Shown here in pieces: positions 53,319-60,861 of a stretch of 64,000 bases of DNA. The translations under genes were made by a program, and so were the position numbers. Position 1 is the first letter of the stretch. Each line of letters begins with the position of its first letter. Source of the stretch: Betaproteobacteria bacterium. Its GTDB lineage: Bacteria > Pseudomonadota > Gammaproteobacteria > Burkholderiales > Casimicrobiaceae. Where the stretch lies: NCBI GenBank assembly GCA_009778785.1, contig WRFN01000002.1:124001-188000 (forward strand), read 5' to 3'. Under the pieces are notes generated by a model. That model saw only the letters and a list, made by a program, of their open reading frames with translations. It was not told the origin of the DNA and did no database searches.

Positions 53319-53708
53319 TTACGAAGCCAACGCCCGATATGCCCAAAAGCCGATGATCGTCAACACCAGCGAACCGAACAAATGCGTTGACGCCAACGCC
53401 AATCCCGTGAGGTAATCGCCGCGCAACAACAACATCGACACTTCCGACGAGAAGGTGGAGAACGTCGTCAACCCGCCGAGAAAACCGGTAATCACGAAAA
53501 GCCGATAATGCGGCGGCAATTCGCTATGTGCGACAAAATACGCCAGCGCGAAACCGACGCAGAGACCGCCGATCAAATTGCTGGCGAGCGTGCCGATCGG
53601 AAACTTGGGATGATGGTCGTTCAGCCACCAAGTCAAACCCCAACGCATCCACGCGCCGAGCGCCGCACCTACGCCGACGGCGAGAAACTCTCCGAGAATC
53701 GTCGGCAT
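53319..53708 (-). CDS. crcB: Fluoride ion transporter CrcB/Fluc
   Basis: Small dimeric fluoride channel, 129 residues, four helices. Family motifs: [34 protein letters not shown] with the key Asn, and [20 protein letters not shown], the phenylalanine-box and central Na site. The ATG at 53708 starts [14 protein letters not shown]. Its start is five bases after the moaE stop, and aroA starts 17 bases after its end. No fluoride riboswitch is visible upstream. Confidence 0.94.
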   Translation of the reverse strand: MPTILGEFLAVGVGAALGAWMRWGLTWWLNDHHPKFPIGTLASNLIGGLCVGFALAYFVAHSELPPHYRLFVITGFLGGLTTFSTFSSEVSMLLLRGDYLTGLALASTHLFGSLVLTIIGFWAYRALAS

Positions 53709-53713
53709 CGTGG

Positions 53714-54226
53714 TTACCCCTTCGCATCCTGTTGGCGCTGCCAACGTTCCGTTGCTGTGTCGTCGCTCGCTTTGGCTTCCACCCAGTGCGCACCCTTCGC
53801 CGTAGTTTCTTTTTTCCAGAACGGCGCTTGCGTTTTCAGATAATCCATGATGAAGCGACACGCATCGAACGCCTCTCCGCGATGCGCGCTCTTGACCGCG
53901 ACCAGCACGATTTGATCGAGCGGCTTCAGTTCACCGATGCGATGAATCACTGTGGAACCCAGAATATCGAAACGCTGCGTCGCCTCGGCAACGATTTTCG
54001 CCAGCGCTTTCTCCGTCATTCCCGGATAATGCTCCAGCATCATCGTTTGAAGCGACGTCGGCTCTTTCACATTTTCATCCGCGCCCTCATCCATCTCCCG
54101 AACCGTGCCGATGAAGACCGCCACCGCGCCAACGCGCGAATCACGCTCACGCAACGCTGCGATTTCTGTCGCCACATCAAAATCGTCGTGTTGAACGCTG
54201 ATTCGCACGTTTGTTTCAGAACGCAT
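53714..54226 (-). CDS. moaE: Molybdopterin synthase catalytic subunit MoaE
   Basis: Large subunit of molybdopterin synthase, 170 residues. Motifs: GAVAVFIGTVREM, LEHYPGMTEKALAKI, HRIGELKPLDQIVLVAVKSA, HRGEAFDACRFIMDYLKTQA and the catalytic lysine zone PFWKKE. I start at MRSETNVRISVQHDD; an upstream frame runs into repeat DNA. About 20 residues longer than the E. coli enzyme, with the extension at the C-terminus. Separated from moaD by repeat R2 copy C. Confidence 0.93.
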   Translation of the reverse strand: MRSETNVRISVQHDDFDVATEIAALRERDSRVGAVAVFIGTVREMDEGADENVKEPTSLQTMMLEHYPGMTEKALAKIVAEATQRFDILGSTVIHRIGELKPLDQIVLVAVKSAHRGEAFDACRFIMDYLKTQAPFWKKETTAKGAHWVEAKASDDTATERWQRQQDAKG

Positions 54227-54252
54227 CTTCAACCTTAGGGAAACTGAACCAT

Positions 54253-54330
54253 TCTCAACCATTCGGGCTGAGCCTGTTGAAGTCCAGAACGATACACCGC
54301 TTGTCCTTCGACAATCTCAGGGTGATCGGA
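54253..54330. repeat. Palindromic repeat R2, copy C, between moaD and moaE
   Basis: CTCAACCATTCGGGCTGAGC at one end and CCTTCGACAATCTCAGGGTG at the other, matching copies A and B in gspJ and gspK. The gap of about 138 bases between moaD and moaE is mostly this repeat; it creates a false 41-codon frame. Confidence 0.7.
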
Positions 54331-54364
54331 ATCAATCAGCGCTTCTTTGGCATCTTTCATCTTT

Positions 54365-54622
54365 TCAGCCTCCGGTGACCGGCGGAAAAAAAGCGATCTC
54401 ATCATCGGCGTGCACCGCCGCATCGGCGGTAACCACTTCATGATTGATCGCTGCCCGTACCGCCCGTCCTTCACCCAATTCGTGCGACCACGGTTCGCCG
54501 CGCCCGCGCAACAGCGCCAGCACAACACCGAGCGTCGGCGTCGTTGATGTCAGCGCCAGCATTTCTTCGCTGCATCCCAGCGCCTCCCGCAAGCGCGCCA
54601 GATAAACCACTTTAACTTTCAT
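54365..54622 (-). CDS. moaD: Molybdopterin synthase sulfur carrier subunit MoaD
   Basis: Ubiquitin-like sulfur carrier of 85 residues ending in the essential Gly-Gly (FFPPVTGG). Starts MKVKVVYLARLREALG; other MoaD segments are VRAAINHEVV and ADDEIAFFPP. Its start overlaps the mobB stop by four bases. Delivers sulfur to MoaE in the making of molybdopterin for NapA. Confidence 0.94.
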   Translation of the reverse strand: MKVKVVYLARLREALGCSEEMLALTSTTPTLGVVLALLRGRGEPWSHELGEGRAVRAAINHEVVTADAAVHADDEIAFFPPVTGG

Positions 54623-55164
54623 ACGCTCCTCTGGCGCTCAAATTTCCGAGCGCGAGTCAAAACAAATTCGGCAATAGCCGCAGTATTGTCGATATCGAAA
54701 CGCGGCAAACTTTCACTCCAACCGGCAAGCGGCGCCGAAGCCATTGCATCGGTGGCAATACCGACAATGTTCTCATCACCCGGGCACAGCAACGGTTTGC
54801 CGACGGCCACGCGATGGACTTCAAGCTTGGGCACCGAATACGCTTTGTATCCTTCGATCAGCACCAGATCGCACGGCGACATTCGCGCCAACGCTTCTTC
54901 AAGCGTCATCTCCGGCTCACCGCGCGACTCGTGCAGCAACGCCCAGCGCTCACGCGCCATGATTAACACTTCCGAGCAACCCGCTTCGCGGTGACGGTAG
55001 CTGTCCTTGCCCGGCCGATCGAGATCGAAGCCGTGATGGGCGTGCTTGATCAGCGAGACTTTCATGCCGCGCACCGCCATCAGCGGAACGATTTTTTCAA
55101 TCAGTGTTGTCTTGCCGCTTCCCGACCATCCCGCAAAGCCAAAAACACGCACACTGCACCCCAT
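54619..55164 (-). CDS. mobB: Molybdopterin-guanine dinucleotide biosynthesis adaptor MobB
   Basis: P-loop GTPase adaptor that helps attach GMP to molybdopterin, 181 residues. The P-loop is FAGWSGSGKTTLIEKI; KVSLIKHAHHGFDLDRPGKD and DLVLIEGYKAYSVPKLEVHR are the family signatures. It is in the same direction as napDAGHB, 148 bases after napB, and leads moaD-moaE. This gives the Nap enzyme its bis-MGD cofactor genes nearby. Confidence 0.93.
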   Translation of the reverse strand: MGCSVRVFGFAGWSGSGKTTLIEKIVPLMAVRGMKVSLIKHAHHGFDLDRPGKDSYRHREAGCSEVLIMARERWALLHESRGEPEMTLEEALARMSPCDLVLIEGYKAYSVPKLEVHRVAVGKPLLCPGDENIVGIATDAMASAPLAGWSESLPRFDIDNTAAIAEFVLTRARKFERQRSV

Positions 55165-55221
55165 GGTTTCATCGTGATTGCCGCTATTCTACCGCCTGTC
55201 CTTCGTTCGCGCAAAAACAAA

Positions 55222-55270
55222 GCCGCGTAATTACCAAACTGGATGGTTGCCAGTTCGGTAATTACGCGGC
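55222..55270. promoter_or_regulatory. Long inverted repeat between napB and mobB
   Basis: Arms of 21 bases (GCCGCGTAATTACCAAACTGG and its complement, one mismatch) around a seven-base loop. No T run follows on either strand. It could end the nap transcript, act as an RNA-stability hairpin, or be an operator upstream of mobB. Confidence 0.5.
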
Positions 55271-55281
55271 CAAATCTCAAG

Positions 55282-55301
55282 GGATGCGTCGAAACGCATC
55301 C
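55282..55301 (-). terminator. UUCG-type tetraloop hairpin after napB
   Basis: On the minus strand GGATGCGT-TTCG-ACGCATCC is a perfect eight-base stem with a UUCG loop, 11 bases after the napB stop. It is probably part of the nap 3' end together with the longer hairpin next to it. Confidence 0.5.
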
Positions 55302-55312
55302 TGTCAATCAGT

Positions 55313-55753
55313 TCAGCCCTTCGGTTTCGGCCCGTTGTTGCCGATCAAGTCAGGAACATTGGCAGCCGGAGCGTGGCACAGTTGGCAGTTATAGTAGGCG
55401 CCAGCCACTTGCAGTTTGCCGCCTGCCTTCGTGTAGTGCGATGCGCTTATCGGCGTCGGGTCGCCCGCTTTCTTCTGGACGCCCGGTTTGTCGTGACACG
55501 CCAGACACGGATTGACCTCACCCGTAATCGGATAGTTTTCGGTATCGTGTTTCACCAGCGGCGGCATGAGATACGCCGTTTCAGCGCTGCCTTGCGCGCC
55601 GGTGCCGTCAAGCGTAAAAGCTTTCGGCGTCGGCTGGGGGTCAAACGCGCCGCCCTTCGCCAATCCCATGTCCTTGTCGGAAATCGACATTTGGGAGCAG
55701 GCGATTAAACCAGCGATAAGACCGGCTGCAACAATCAATATTAAACGTTTCAT
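55313..55753 (-). CDS. napB: Periplasmic nitrate reductase dihaem cytochrome c NapB
   Basis: Small electron carrier that donates electrons to NapA, 146 residues. Two haem c sites are present, CLACH at 83-87 and CQLCH at 123-127, with distal histidines in LVKHDTENYP and SASHYTKAGG, as in NapB. The N-terminus MKRLILIVAAGLIAGLIACS contains LIAC, which fits a lipoprotein lipobox at Cys19; NapB is usually soluble. If real, the protein is lipid-anchored. Last gene of napDAGHB. Confidence 0.92.
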   Translation of the reverse strand: MKRLILIVAAGLIAGLIACSQMSISDKDMGLAKGGAFDPQPTPKAFTLDGTGAQGSAETAYLMPPLVKHDTENYPITGEVNPCLACHDKPGVQKKAGDPTPISASHYTKAGGKLQVAGAYYNCQLCHAPAANVPDLIGNNGPKPKG

Positions 55754-55799
55754 GGTCGTTCCTCTTTCAGGTCATCAAGATGGTAAAAGTATGCGCGCT

Positions 55800-56699
55800 T
55801 CAAGCAGATTTGCCCAAGCGCACGCGCAAATCAAACTCCAAACAGTTTTCAGGACACACGGCAATGCACTTGCCGCAGTTGGTGCATTCACCGGCACGCA
55901 CCATGCCGTCACTTTCAAGGTTCTTGAAATTCATCACCACCGGCTCGGGACAGGCCTTGACGCAATCGCCGCAGCGGGTGCAGGCCTTGTTATCGAACGC
56001 GACTTTGACTTGGCCGGTTGCCCAACCGATGATTGACCAGAACGCGCCCAACGGGCAAATGTGCCCGCACCAGCCGCGAGCCATAATCAGCAGGTCGAAC
56101 AGGAAAACACCCAACACGGCAACGAAGCCGACGCCGATGCCAAAAATCAGTTCGCGGTGCATGATGCCGATCGGGCTGACCCACTCGAACGCAGCTACGC
56201 CCAGCAGGAAAGACAGCAACAGCACCAGCAGCAATCCCCAGTAACGCACTTTGTGCGACACCACGATCAAGCTGCGCACGCCGAGTTTTTCGCGCGCCAC
56301 ATTGGCTAAATCGGTCACCATATTGATCGGGCACACCCAAGCGCAAAACACGCGCCCGCCGAGCAGAATGTAGATCAACAACACCACGCCGGCGCCGATG
56401 AAGGCTTCGAGGATCGGCCAGTGCTGGCTGCAAACGATTTGCAATACCGCGAACGGATCAGCAAGCGGAATCACGTCGAGCAGTTTGGAGGCCGACAAAT
56501 TGCCGGACAACAACGGCTTTCCGGCGATCTTCCAGCCCCAATGCACCGTTCCGAAGAACAACAGTAAAACACTCAGTTGCACGAAACGACGGGCAATCAC
56601 GAAACGCCAATAGTAGAGCTTGCCGCTCAGCGTTTTCGGCATCACGAAATGGCGCACCGGACGGGTCGGCGTCGAAGCAGATACGGGTTCCGTGCTCAT
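55800..56699 (-). CDS. napH: Quinol dehydrogenase membrane subunit NapH
   Basis: Membrane subunit that, with NapG, passes quinol electrons toward NapAB. The 299 residues have about four helices, the CxxxCP motifs of NapH (GGRVFCAWVCPINMVTDLAN and GWCGHICPLGAFWS), and two C-terminal [4Fe-4S] motifs, CTRCGDCVKACPEP and CTNCGKCIAVCPEN. Its start overlaps the napG stop by four bases. No napC gene is in the cluster, so NapGH is probably the quinol link here. Confidence 0.93.
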   Translation of the reverse strand: MSTEPVSASTPTRPVRHFVMPKTLSGKLYYWRFVIARRFVQLSVLLLFFGTVHWGWKIAGKPLLSGNLSASKLLDVIPLADPFAVLQIVCSQHWPILEAFIGAGVVLLIYILLGGRVFCAWVCPINMVTDLANVAREKLGVRSLIVVSHKVRYWGLLLVLLLSFLLGVAAFEWVSPIGIMHRELIFGIGVGFVAVLGVFLFDLLIMARGWCGHICPLGAFWSIIGWATGQVKVAFDNKACTRCGDCVKACPEPVVMNFKNLESDGMVRAGECTNCGKCIAVCPENCLEFDLRVRLGKSA

Positions 56700-57484
56700 G
56701 GCCTCCCCTCCTTACCTTCCGGAAGCTCTTGATTAAAATACTCAAGCCCCGGCGCTTTCTGTTTATGCGTTGGCTTGTACTCCGGCGCAATGTCGGTGTT
56801 GTTTTGAATGGTTTGCGTTTGAAAATGGCCATCCACCGCCGGACGGTAATGTTCGCCCAGCTTGCCCTTGACGAATTCCGGTCGCAGCACCCGAATGGCG
56901 GCCTGCTCGGTCGGGCAGGCTTTCTCGCATTTGCCGCAACCGGTACACGCTTCGCTGTGAACCACCGGCTCGAATTTGGCGTGCTTGCTCGACCCGCGCT
57001 CAACGATGTTCAACGTGATTGCCTTGTTGCTCAACGGGCAAACGCGATGGCAGATTTCGCAGCGCAAGCCCAGCCACGACAAGCAATTTTCTTCGTCGAT
57101 CACCGCGATGCCCATGCGCGCTTTTTCGATGTCCGGGAATTTGGCATCAAGTGCCCCCGACGGGCACACCCGCGCACACGGAATGTCAACGCACATTTCG
57201 CAGGGAATGTTGCGCGCCATAAAGTAAGGCGTGCCGACCGGCGCCACATCGCTAAAACTGGACAGCGATAAAGTGCCATAGGGACAGGCGCGCACACATT
57301 GCCCGCATTTTAGACATTGCGCGGCAAAATCGGTTTCCGGCAGTGCGCCGGGCGGACGCAACGCATTGGCCGCCGCTCTGGCTTCACCGCGCACCATGGT
57401 CTGCCAAACCACCCCGATACAGGCCGCCACGCCTGCCATCTGCGCGGTTCGCACAATGAATTGTCGCCGATTGATCTCTTTCAT
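56696..57484 (-). CDS. napG: Ferredoxin-type protein NapG
   Basis: Periplasmic polyferredoxin, 262 residues. A Tat-type signal begins NRRQFIVRTAQMAGVAACIG. Four [4Fe-4S] motifs follow: CLKCGQCVRACPYG, CEMCVDIPCARVCPSG, CLSWLGLRCEICHRVCP and CTGCGKCEKACPTE. Exported folded with its clusters, it relays electrons from NapH. Encoded 95 bases after napA. Confidence 0.93.
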   Translation of the reverse strand: MKEINRRQFIVRTAQMAGVAACIGVVWQTMVRGEARAAANALRPPGALPETDFAAQCLKCGQCVRACPYGTLSLSSFSDVAPVGTPYFMARNIPCEMCVDIPCARVCPSGALDAKFPDIEKARMGIAVIDEENCLSWLGLRCEICHRVCPLSNKAITLNIVERGSSKHAKFEPVVHSEACTGCGKCEKACPTEQAAIRVLRPEFVKGKLGEHYRPAVDGHFQTQTIQNNTDIAPEYKPTHKQKAPGLEYFNQELPEGKEGRP

Positions 57485-57579
57485 TGCTTTTCTATTTCAA
57501 TGAAATCTGCTCACAATTCTGCCGCCCTCCCTAGAGAAAAGCCTCTGGGGAGGGCAACAGCGACATACAAAAGTCAGGC

Positions 57580-60330
57580 CTATATCTTGGTGACCTTGAC
57601 CGCCGATTTCTTGAAGTCGGGTTCAGCCGAGATTGGATCGGCAGCATCGAGCACCAACTGGTTGGTCTGCACCGCTTCGTCGAAGAAGGCGGCAAAAACC
57701 GAGCCTTTGGGCATCTTGTTGCTACTCTTGGTGTCGATCACCATCTTGACCTTGCCGCGCCGCGATTCGACCATGGCGACATCGTTGTGCTTGATCCCGC
57801 GCTTTTGAGCATCCGCCGGGTGCATGCACAACACCGAGGTCGGCGCTGCCTTGTGCAATTCGGGCACGCGGCGAGTCATCGTGCCGGTGTGCCAATGTTC
57901 AAGGATACGACCGGTCACCAGCAGCAGATCGTAGTTGCTGTCAGGCTGCTCGGGGAACGCCGCATACGGACGGTAGAAGATTTTCGCTTTACCCGGTAAC
58001 GGCTTCGGCGTCGGGTCGGTCACCTTGTCGAGATTGCCGGACGGAATCGCTTTCATCAGCGGACCGTAGAAGTTGAAGCCTTCACCGGCTTTCACGTACG
58101 GATCGTGGCCTTCCGAGAAGCGCCAGTGCGTTTCCTTGCCGTCCACGATCGGCCAGCACAAACCGCGCACTTTGTCGTCGTAGTACTTGTCGAACGGCGC
58201 CAGATCGTGCTGATGTCCGACGGTGAACTGCCGATACTCTTCAAACAACGCCTTCTCGACAAACCAGCCATCGCCGAGAAAATCGACGGTCGAGTTTTTG
58301 GCGCCCTTGGCAATCGGATCCGGCCAAGCCACTTTCTTGTTGGCCGCAGTAGCGAACAGCGCGTCGTACAGCGTCGTATCTTCGGTGTAGCCCATCTTCT
58401 TCGCTTCTTCGAGAACGTTGGGCAGCTTGTTTTCGGGATAACCGTCTTCCTTGAGCCCCGCCAGCGGCTGCTCGCCCCACACTTCTTTCAGTTTGAAGCG
58501 TTTGGCGAATTGCAGCATGATCCACACGTCGGAGCGCGCTTCGCCCGGCGCCTCAACTTGCTGACGCCACACCTGCGTGCGACGCTCGGCGTTGCCGTAA
58601 GCGCCCCATTTTTCGAAGATCATCGCGGTCGGCAGGATGAGGTCGGCGACCTTGCCGGAGAGCGTCGGATAAGAATCGGACACGACGAGGAAGTTCTCCG
58701 GTTTGCGCGCCGCTTTCAGCCAGTGGTTCGAGTTCGGCGTGGACTGGAACAGGTTGACCGTTTGCGTCCAGACGAAATTCACCGATCCGTCTTCCAGCCC
58801 GCGCAGCGCCACCATGATCGGCGTGCCAATCTTCGGGTTCAGCGTGTTGGCGGGAAGGTTCCACTGCTTCGCGGTGAATTCACGGTGCTTGGCATTGTCC
58901 ACCAGCAAGTCAGCCGGCAGGCGATGTGCAAAGGTACCGACTTCACGCGCTGTACCGCAAGCGGAAGGTTGACCGGTCAGCGAGAACGCGCCATTGCCCG
59001 GCAAGCCGTGCTTGCCTTGCAGGAGGTGCATCGCATAAACCAGCTCGTTAACCCACACGCCGCGAACGTGCTGATTCATCCCCATCGTCCAGAACGACAT
59101 CAGGTTGCCCTTGGTAATGCAGGCATCGGCCAGTTGCTGAAGTTTCTTCTTGAAATCGGCGACCGATTCATCGGGATCGCCCTTGGCGAGTTCGGCGACG
59201 AAATCAAGCGTGTACGGCTCCAGCGCTTTCTTGTAATCGTCGAAAGTGATGTGCCAATGCGCGCCTGCCGTTGCCGCCGCCTTGTGCTCGATGTCCTTGC
59301 CCGCCATGTCGGGACGGCGCTGGGCAATCGCTTCGTACTTGTCAAGCTTGTTGACCAGTTGCTTCTTCTGCGTGTCTTTCTCGGCCTCGAACGCGAATTT
59401 GTCGGTCGGCCGCATGCCGTAGCCAATATCGTACGGGCCGGTAGCGAAGACGCAGTGTTTGTTGACGAAGTCAGTATTGACCGCATTGCGCTCGATGATT
59501 TCGCGATTGATATAGTTCAGAATCGCCAGATCGGTATTCGGCTTGAAAATGACTTCGAGGTCGGCGATGCTCGAACACATGTTGCTGTAGGTCGTGACGT
59601 TGATCACTTTGATGTCTTTTTTGTTCGACAACTTGCGATCGGTGACCCGCGACCACAGAATCGGGTGCGCTTCCGCCATGTTGGCGCCCCACAGCACCAT
59701 CGTATCGGCTTGCTCGATATCGCTGTAGTTGTTGGCCGGCTCGTCGATCCCGAACGTCTGAATGAACGCCACCACGGCGCTCGCCATACACAGACGCGCA
59801 TTCGGATCGATGTTGTTCGAGCGGAAACCGGCTTTCATCAGCTTGGCGGCGACGTAGCCTTCCTGAATCAGCGATTGACCGGAGGTCAGCATCGCCACGC
59901 CCGCCGGGCCTTTCTCCTTGTAAACGCGCTTGAACTGGCGTTCCATTTCATCGAACGCCTGTTCCCACGAGACCGGCGCAAAATCGCCGTTCTTGTCAAA
60001 CTTGCCGTCTTTCATCCGCATCAGCGGCTTGGTCAGACGGTCTTCACCGTACAGGATACGGCCATTGAAATAGCCCTTGATACAATTCAATCCACGATTT
60101 ACCGGGGCATCGTCGTCGCCCTTGATAGCCACGATCTTGCCATTGAACGTAGCGATCTGTTCACCGCAACCGGTGCCGCAGAAACGGCACACCCCTTTAT
60201 CCCACTTCCATCCGGCTTCTGCTGCCTTGGCTTGCGCCAACGCTGCTTTCGTCACCGGAAGACCAACCGTAGCGGCGGTCGTTGCGGCAATACTCGTTTT
60301 GATGAATTCTCGGCGTGACAGACTGGTCAT
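57580..60330 (-). CDS. napA: Periplasmic nitrate reductase catalytic subunit NapA
   Basis: Molybdenum enzyme that reduces nitrate to nitrite in the periplasm, 916 residues. A Tat signal starts SRREFIKTSIAATTAATVGL. The [4Fe-4S] cysteines are at 48, 51, 55 and 83 (CRFCGTGC and LNCIKGYF), and the molybdenum ligand is Cys181 in ARLCMASAV. The family block NYSDIEQADTMVLWGANMAE and the C-terminal GRILEHWHTGTMTRRVPELH are typical. The length is slightly above the E. coli enzyme and fits the Wolinella-like or Magnetospirillum-like type. I use the ATG with GGAG five bases upstream; a start at 60348 adds six residues. Needs MobB/MoaDE cofactor genes downstream. Confidence 0.96.
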   Translation of the reverse strand: MTSLSRREFIKTSIAATTAATVGLPVTKAALAQAKAAEAGWKWDKGVCRFCGTGCGEQIATFNGKIVAIKGDDDAPVNRGLNCIKGYFNGRILYGEDRLTKPLMRMKDGKFDKNGDFAPVSWEQAFDEMERQFKRVYKEKGPAGVAMLTSGQSLIQEGYVAAKLMKAGFRSNNIDPNARLCMASAVVAFIQTFGIDEPANNYSDIEQADTMVLWGANMAEAHPILWSRVTDRKLSNKKDIKVINVTTYSNMCSSIADLEVIFKPNTDLAILNYINREIIERNAVNTDFVNKHCVFATGPYDIGYGMRPTDKFAFEAEKDTQKKQLVNKLDKYEAIAQRRPDMAGKDIEHKAAATAGAHWHITFDDYKKALEPYTLDFVAELAKGDPDESVADFKKKLQQLADACITKGNLMSFWTMGMNQHVRGVWVNELVYAMHLLQGKHGLPGNGAFSLTGQPSACGTAREVGTFAHRLPADLLVDNAKHREFTAKQWNLPANTLNPKIGTPIMVALRGLEDGSVNFVWTQTVNLFQSTPNSNHWLKAARKPENFLVVSDSYPTLSGKVADLILPTAMIFEKWGAYGNAERRTQVWRQQVEAPGEARSDVWIMLQFAKRFKLKEVWGEQPLAGLKEDGYPENKLPNVLEEAKKMGYTEDTTLYDALFATAANKKVAWPDPIAKGAKNSTVDFLGDGWFVEKALFEEYRQFTVGHQHDLAPFDKYYDDKVRGLCWPIVDGKETHWRFSEGHDPYVKAGEGFNFYGPLMKAIPSGNLDKVTDPTPKPLPGKAKIFYRPYAAFPEQPDSNYDLLLVTGRILEHWHTGTMTRRVPELHKAAPTSVLCMHPADAQKRGIKHNDVAMVESRRGKVKMVIDTKSSNKMPKGSVFAAFFDEAVQTNQLVLDAADPISAEPDFKKSAVKVTKI

Positions 60331-60381
60331 GTGAACTCCTTTAAACATCAGTTAGCGCTAAGCGCGAAGGTTGATGGAAAA

Positions 60382-60660
60382 TCAATGCGACGTTGGAACA
60401 GTAACAGATGAAGCGCCGAGCGTCGGATCCTCGGCGAAATAGTGATAAACCATGCTGACGGAGACAACTCCCGGCACTTTCTGTAACGCCCGGGCACCGT
60501 CGGCTTCATTTTCAATCGTGGGAGCTTCCTGCACAACGACGATCTTGCCGCTGGCAGGGTCTTTCTGGTACACCTCTATCCCCGGCAGGGCTGCCAATGC
60601 TTCAGCGACTTCTTCGCAACGCCCCGGCGCTGCGACTACCAAAATCCCCGATAGATTCAT
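60382..60660 (-). CDS. napD: Nitrate reductase chaperone NapD
   Basis: Cytoplasmic chaperone that binds the Tat signal of NapA, 92 residues. The opening MNLSGILVVAAPGRCEEVAE and the later VSVSMVYHYFAEDP have the ferredoxin-like fold pattern of NapD. It is the first gene of napDAGHB, 51 bases before napA. An FNR-like box is about 95 bases upstream. Confidence 0.9.
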   Translation of the reverse strand: MNLSGILVVAAPGRCEEVAEALAALPGIEVYQKDPASGKIVVVQEAPTIENEADGARALQKVPGVVSVSMVYHYFAEDPTLGASSVTVPTSH

Positions 60661-60754
60661 CGCTCCCTCCCCTTTCGGTTGACCGGGTAACTACTCATTA
60701 AGGCTTACAAGGTACTTATTTATACAGATAATACTTACCCAGCAAAGTCTTATT

Positions 60755-60768
60755 TTGATCCAAGTCAA
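60755..60768. promoter_or_regulatory. FNR/Anr-like box upstream of napDAGHB
   Basis: TTGATCCAAGTCAA has the form TTGAT-N4-GTCAA, one change from consensus, and matches the frdC box. It lies 95 bases upstream of the napD start, suitable for activation when oxygen is low. Confidence 0.65.
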
Positions 60769-60861
60769 AACTGGAACGATGTACCCCTTTTGCTGTAAGT
60801 GCCATTCAATATATTAAAAAAAATATATCGAGTGCTTTTTAGTTCAACACATCGCCAGCGA

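Noticed and set aside
53709-53830. Fluoride riboswitch before crcB
   Set aside because: The region upstream of crcB is moaE coding sequence, and no pseudoknot-like crcB motif was seen.
54235-54528. Small ORF between moaD and moaE
   Set aside because: Its coding part is repeat R2 copy C plus antisense moaD; no independent support.
58105-60318. Long plus-strand open frame opposite napA (737 codons)
   Set aside because: Antisense of a high-GC gene with clear NapA motifs; no ribosome-binding site or known family.
60793-60832. AT-only hairpin between dnaB and napD as a terminator
   Set aside because: The stem consists of A-T pairs only and would be weak; it is not listed as a terminator.
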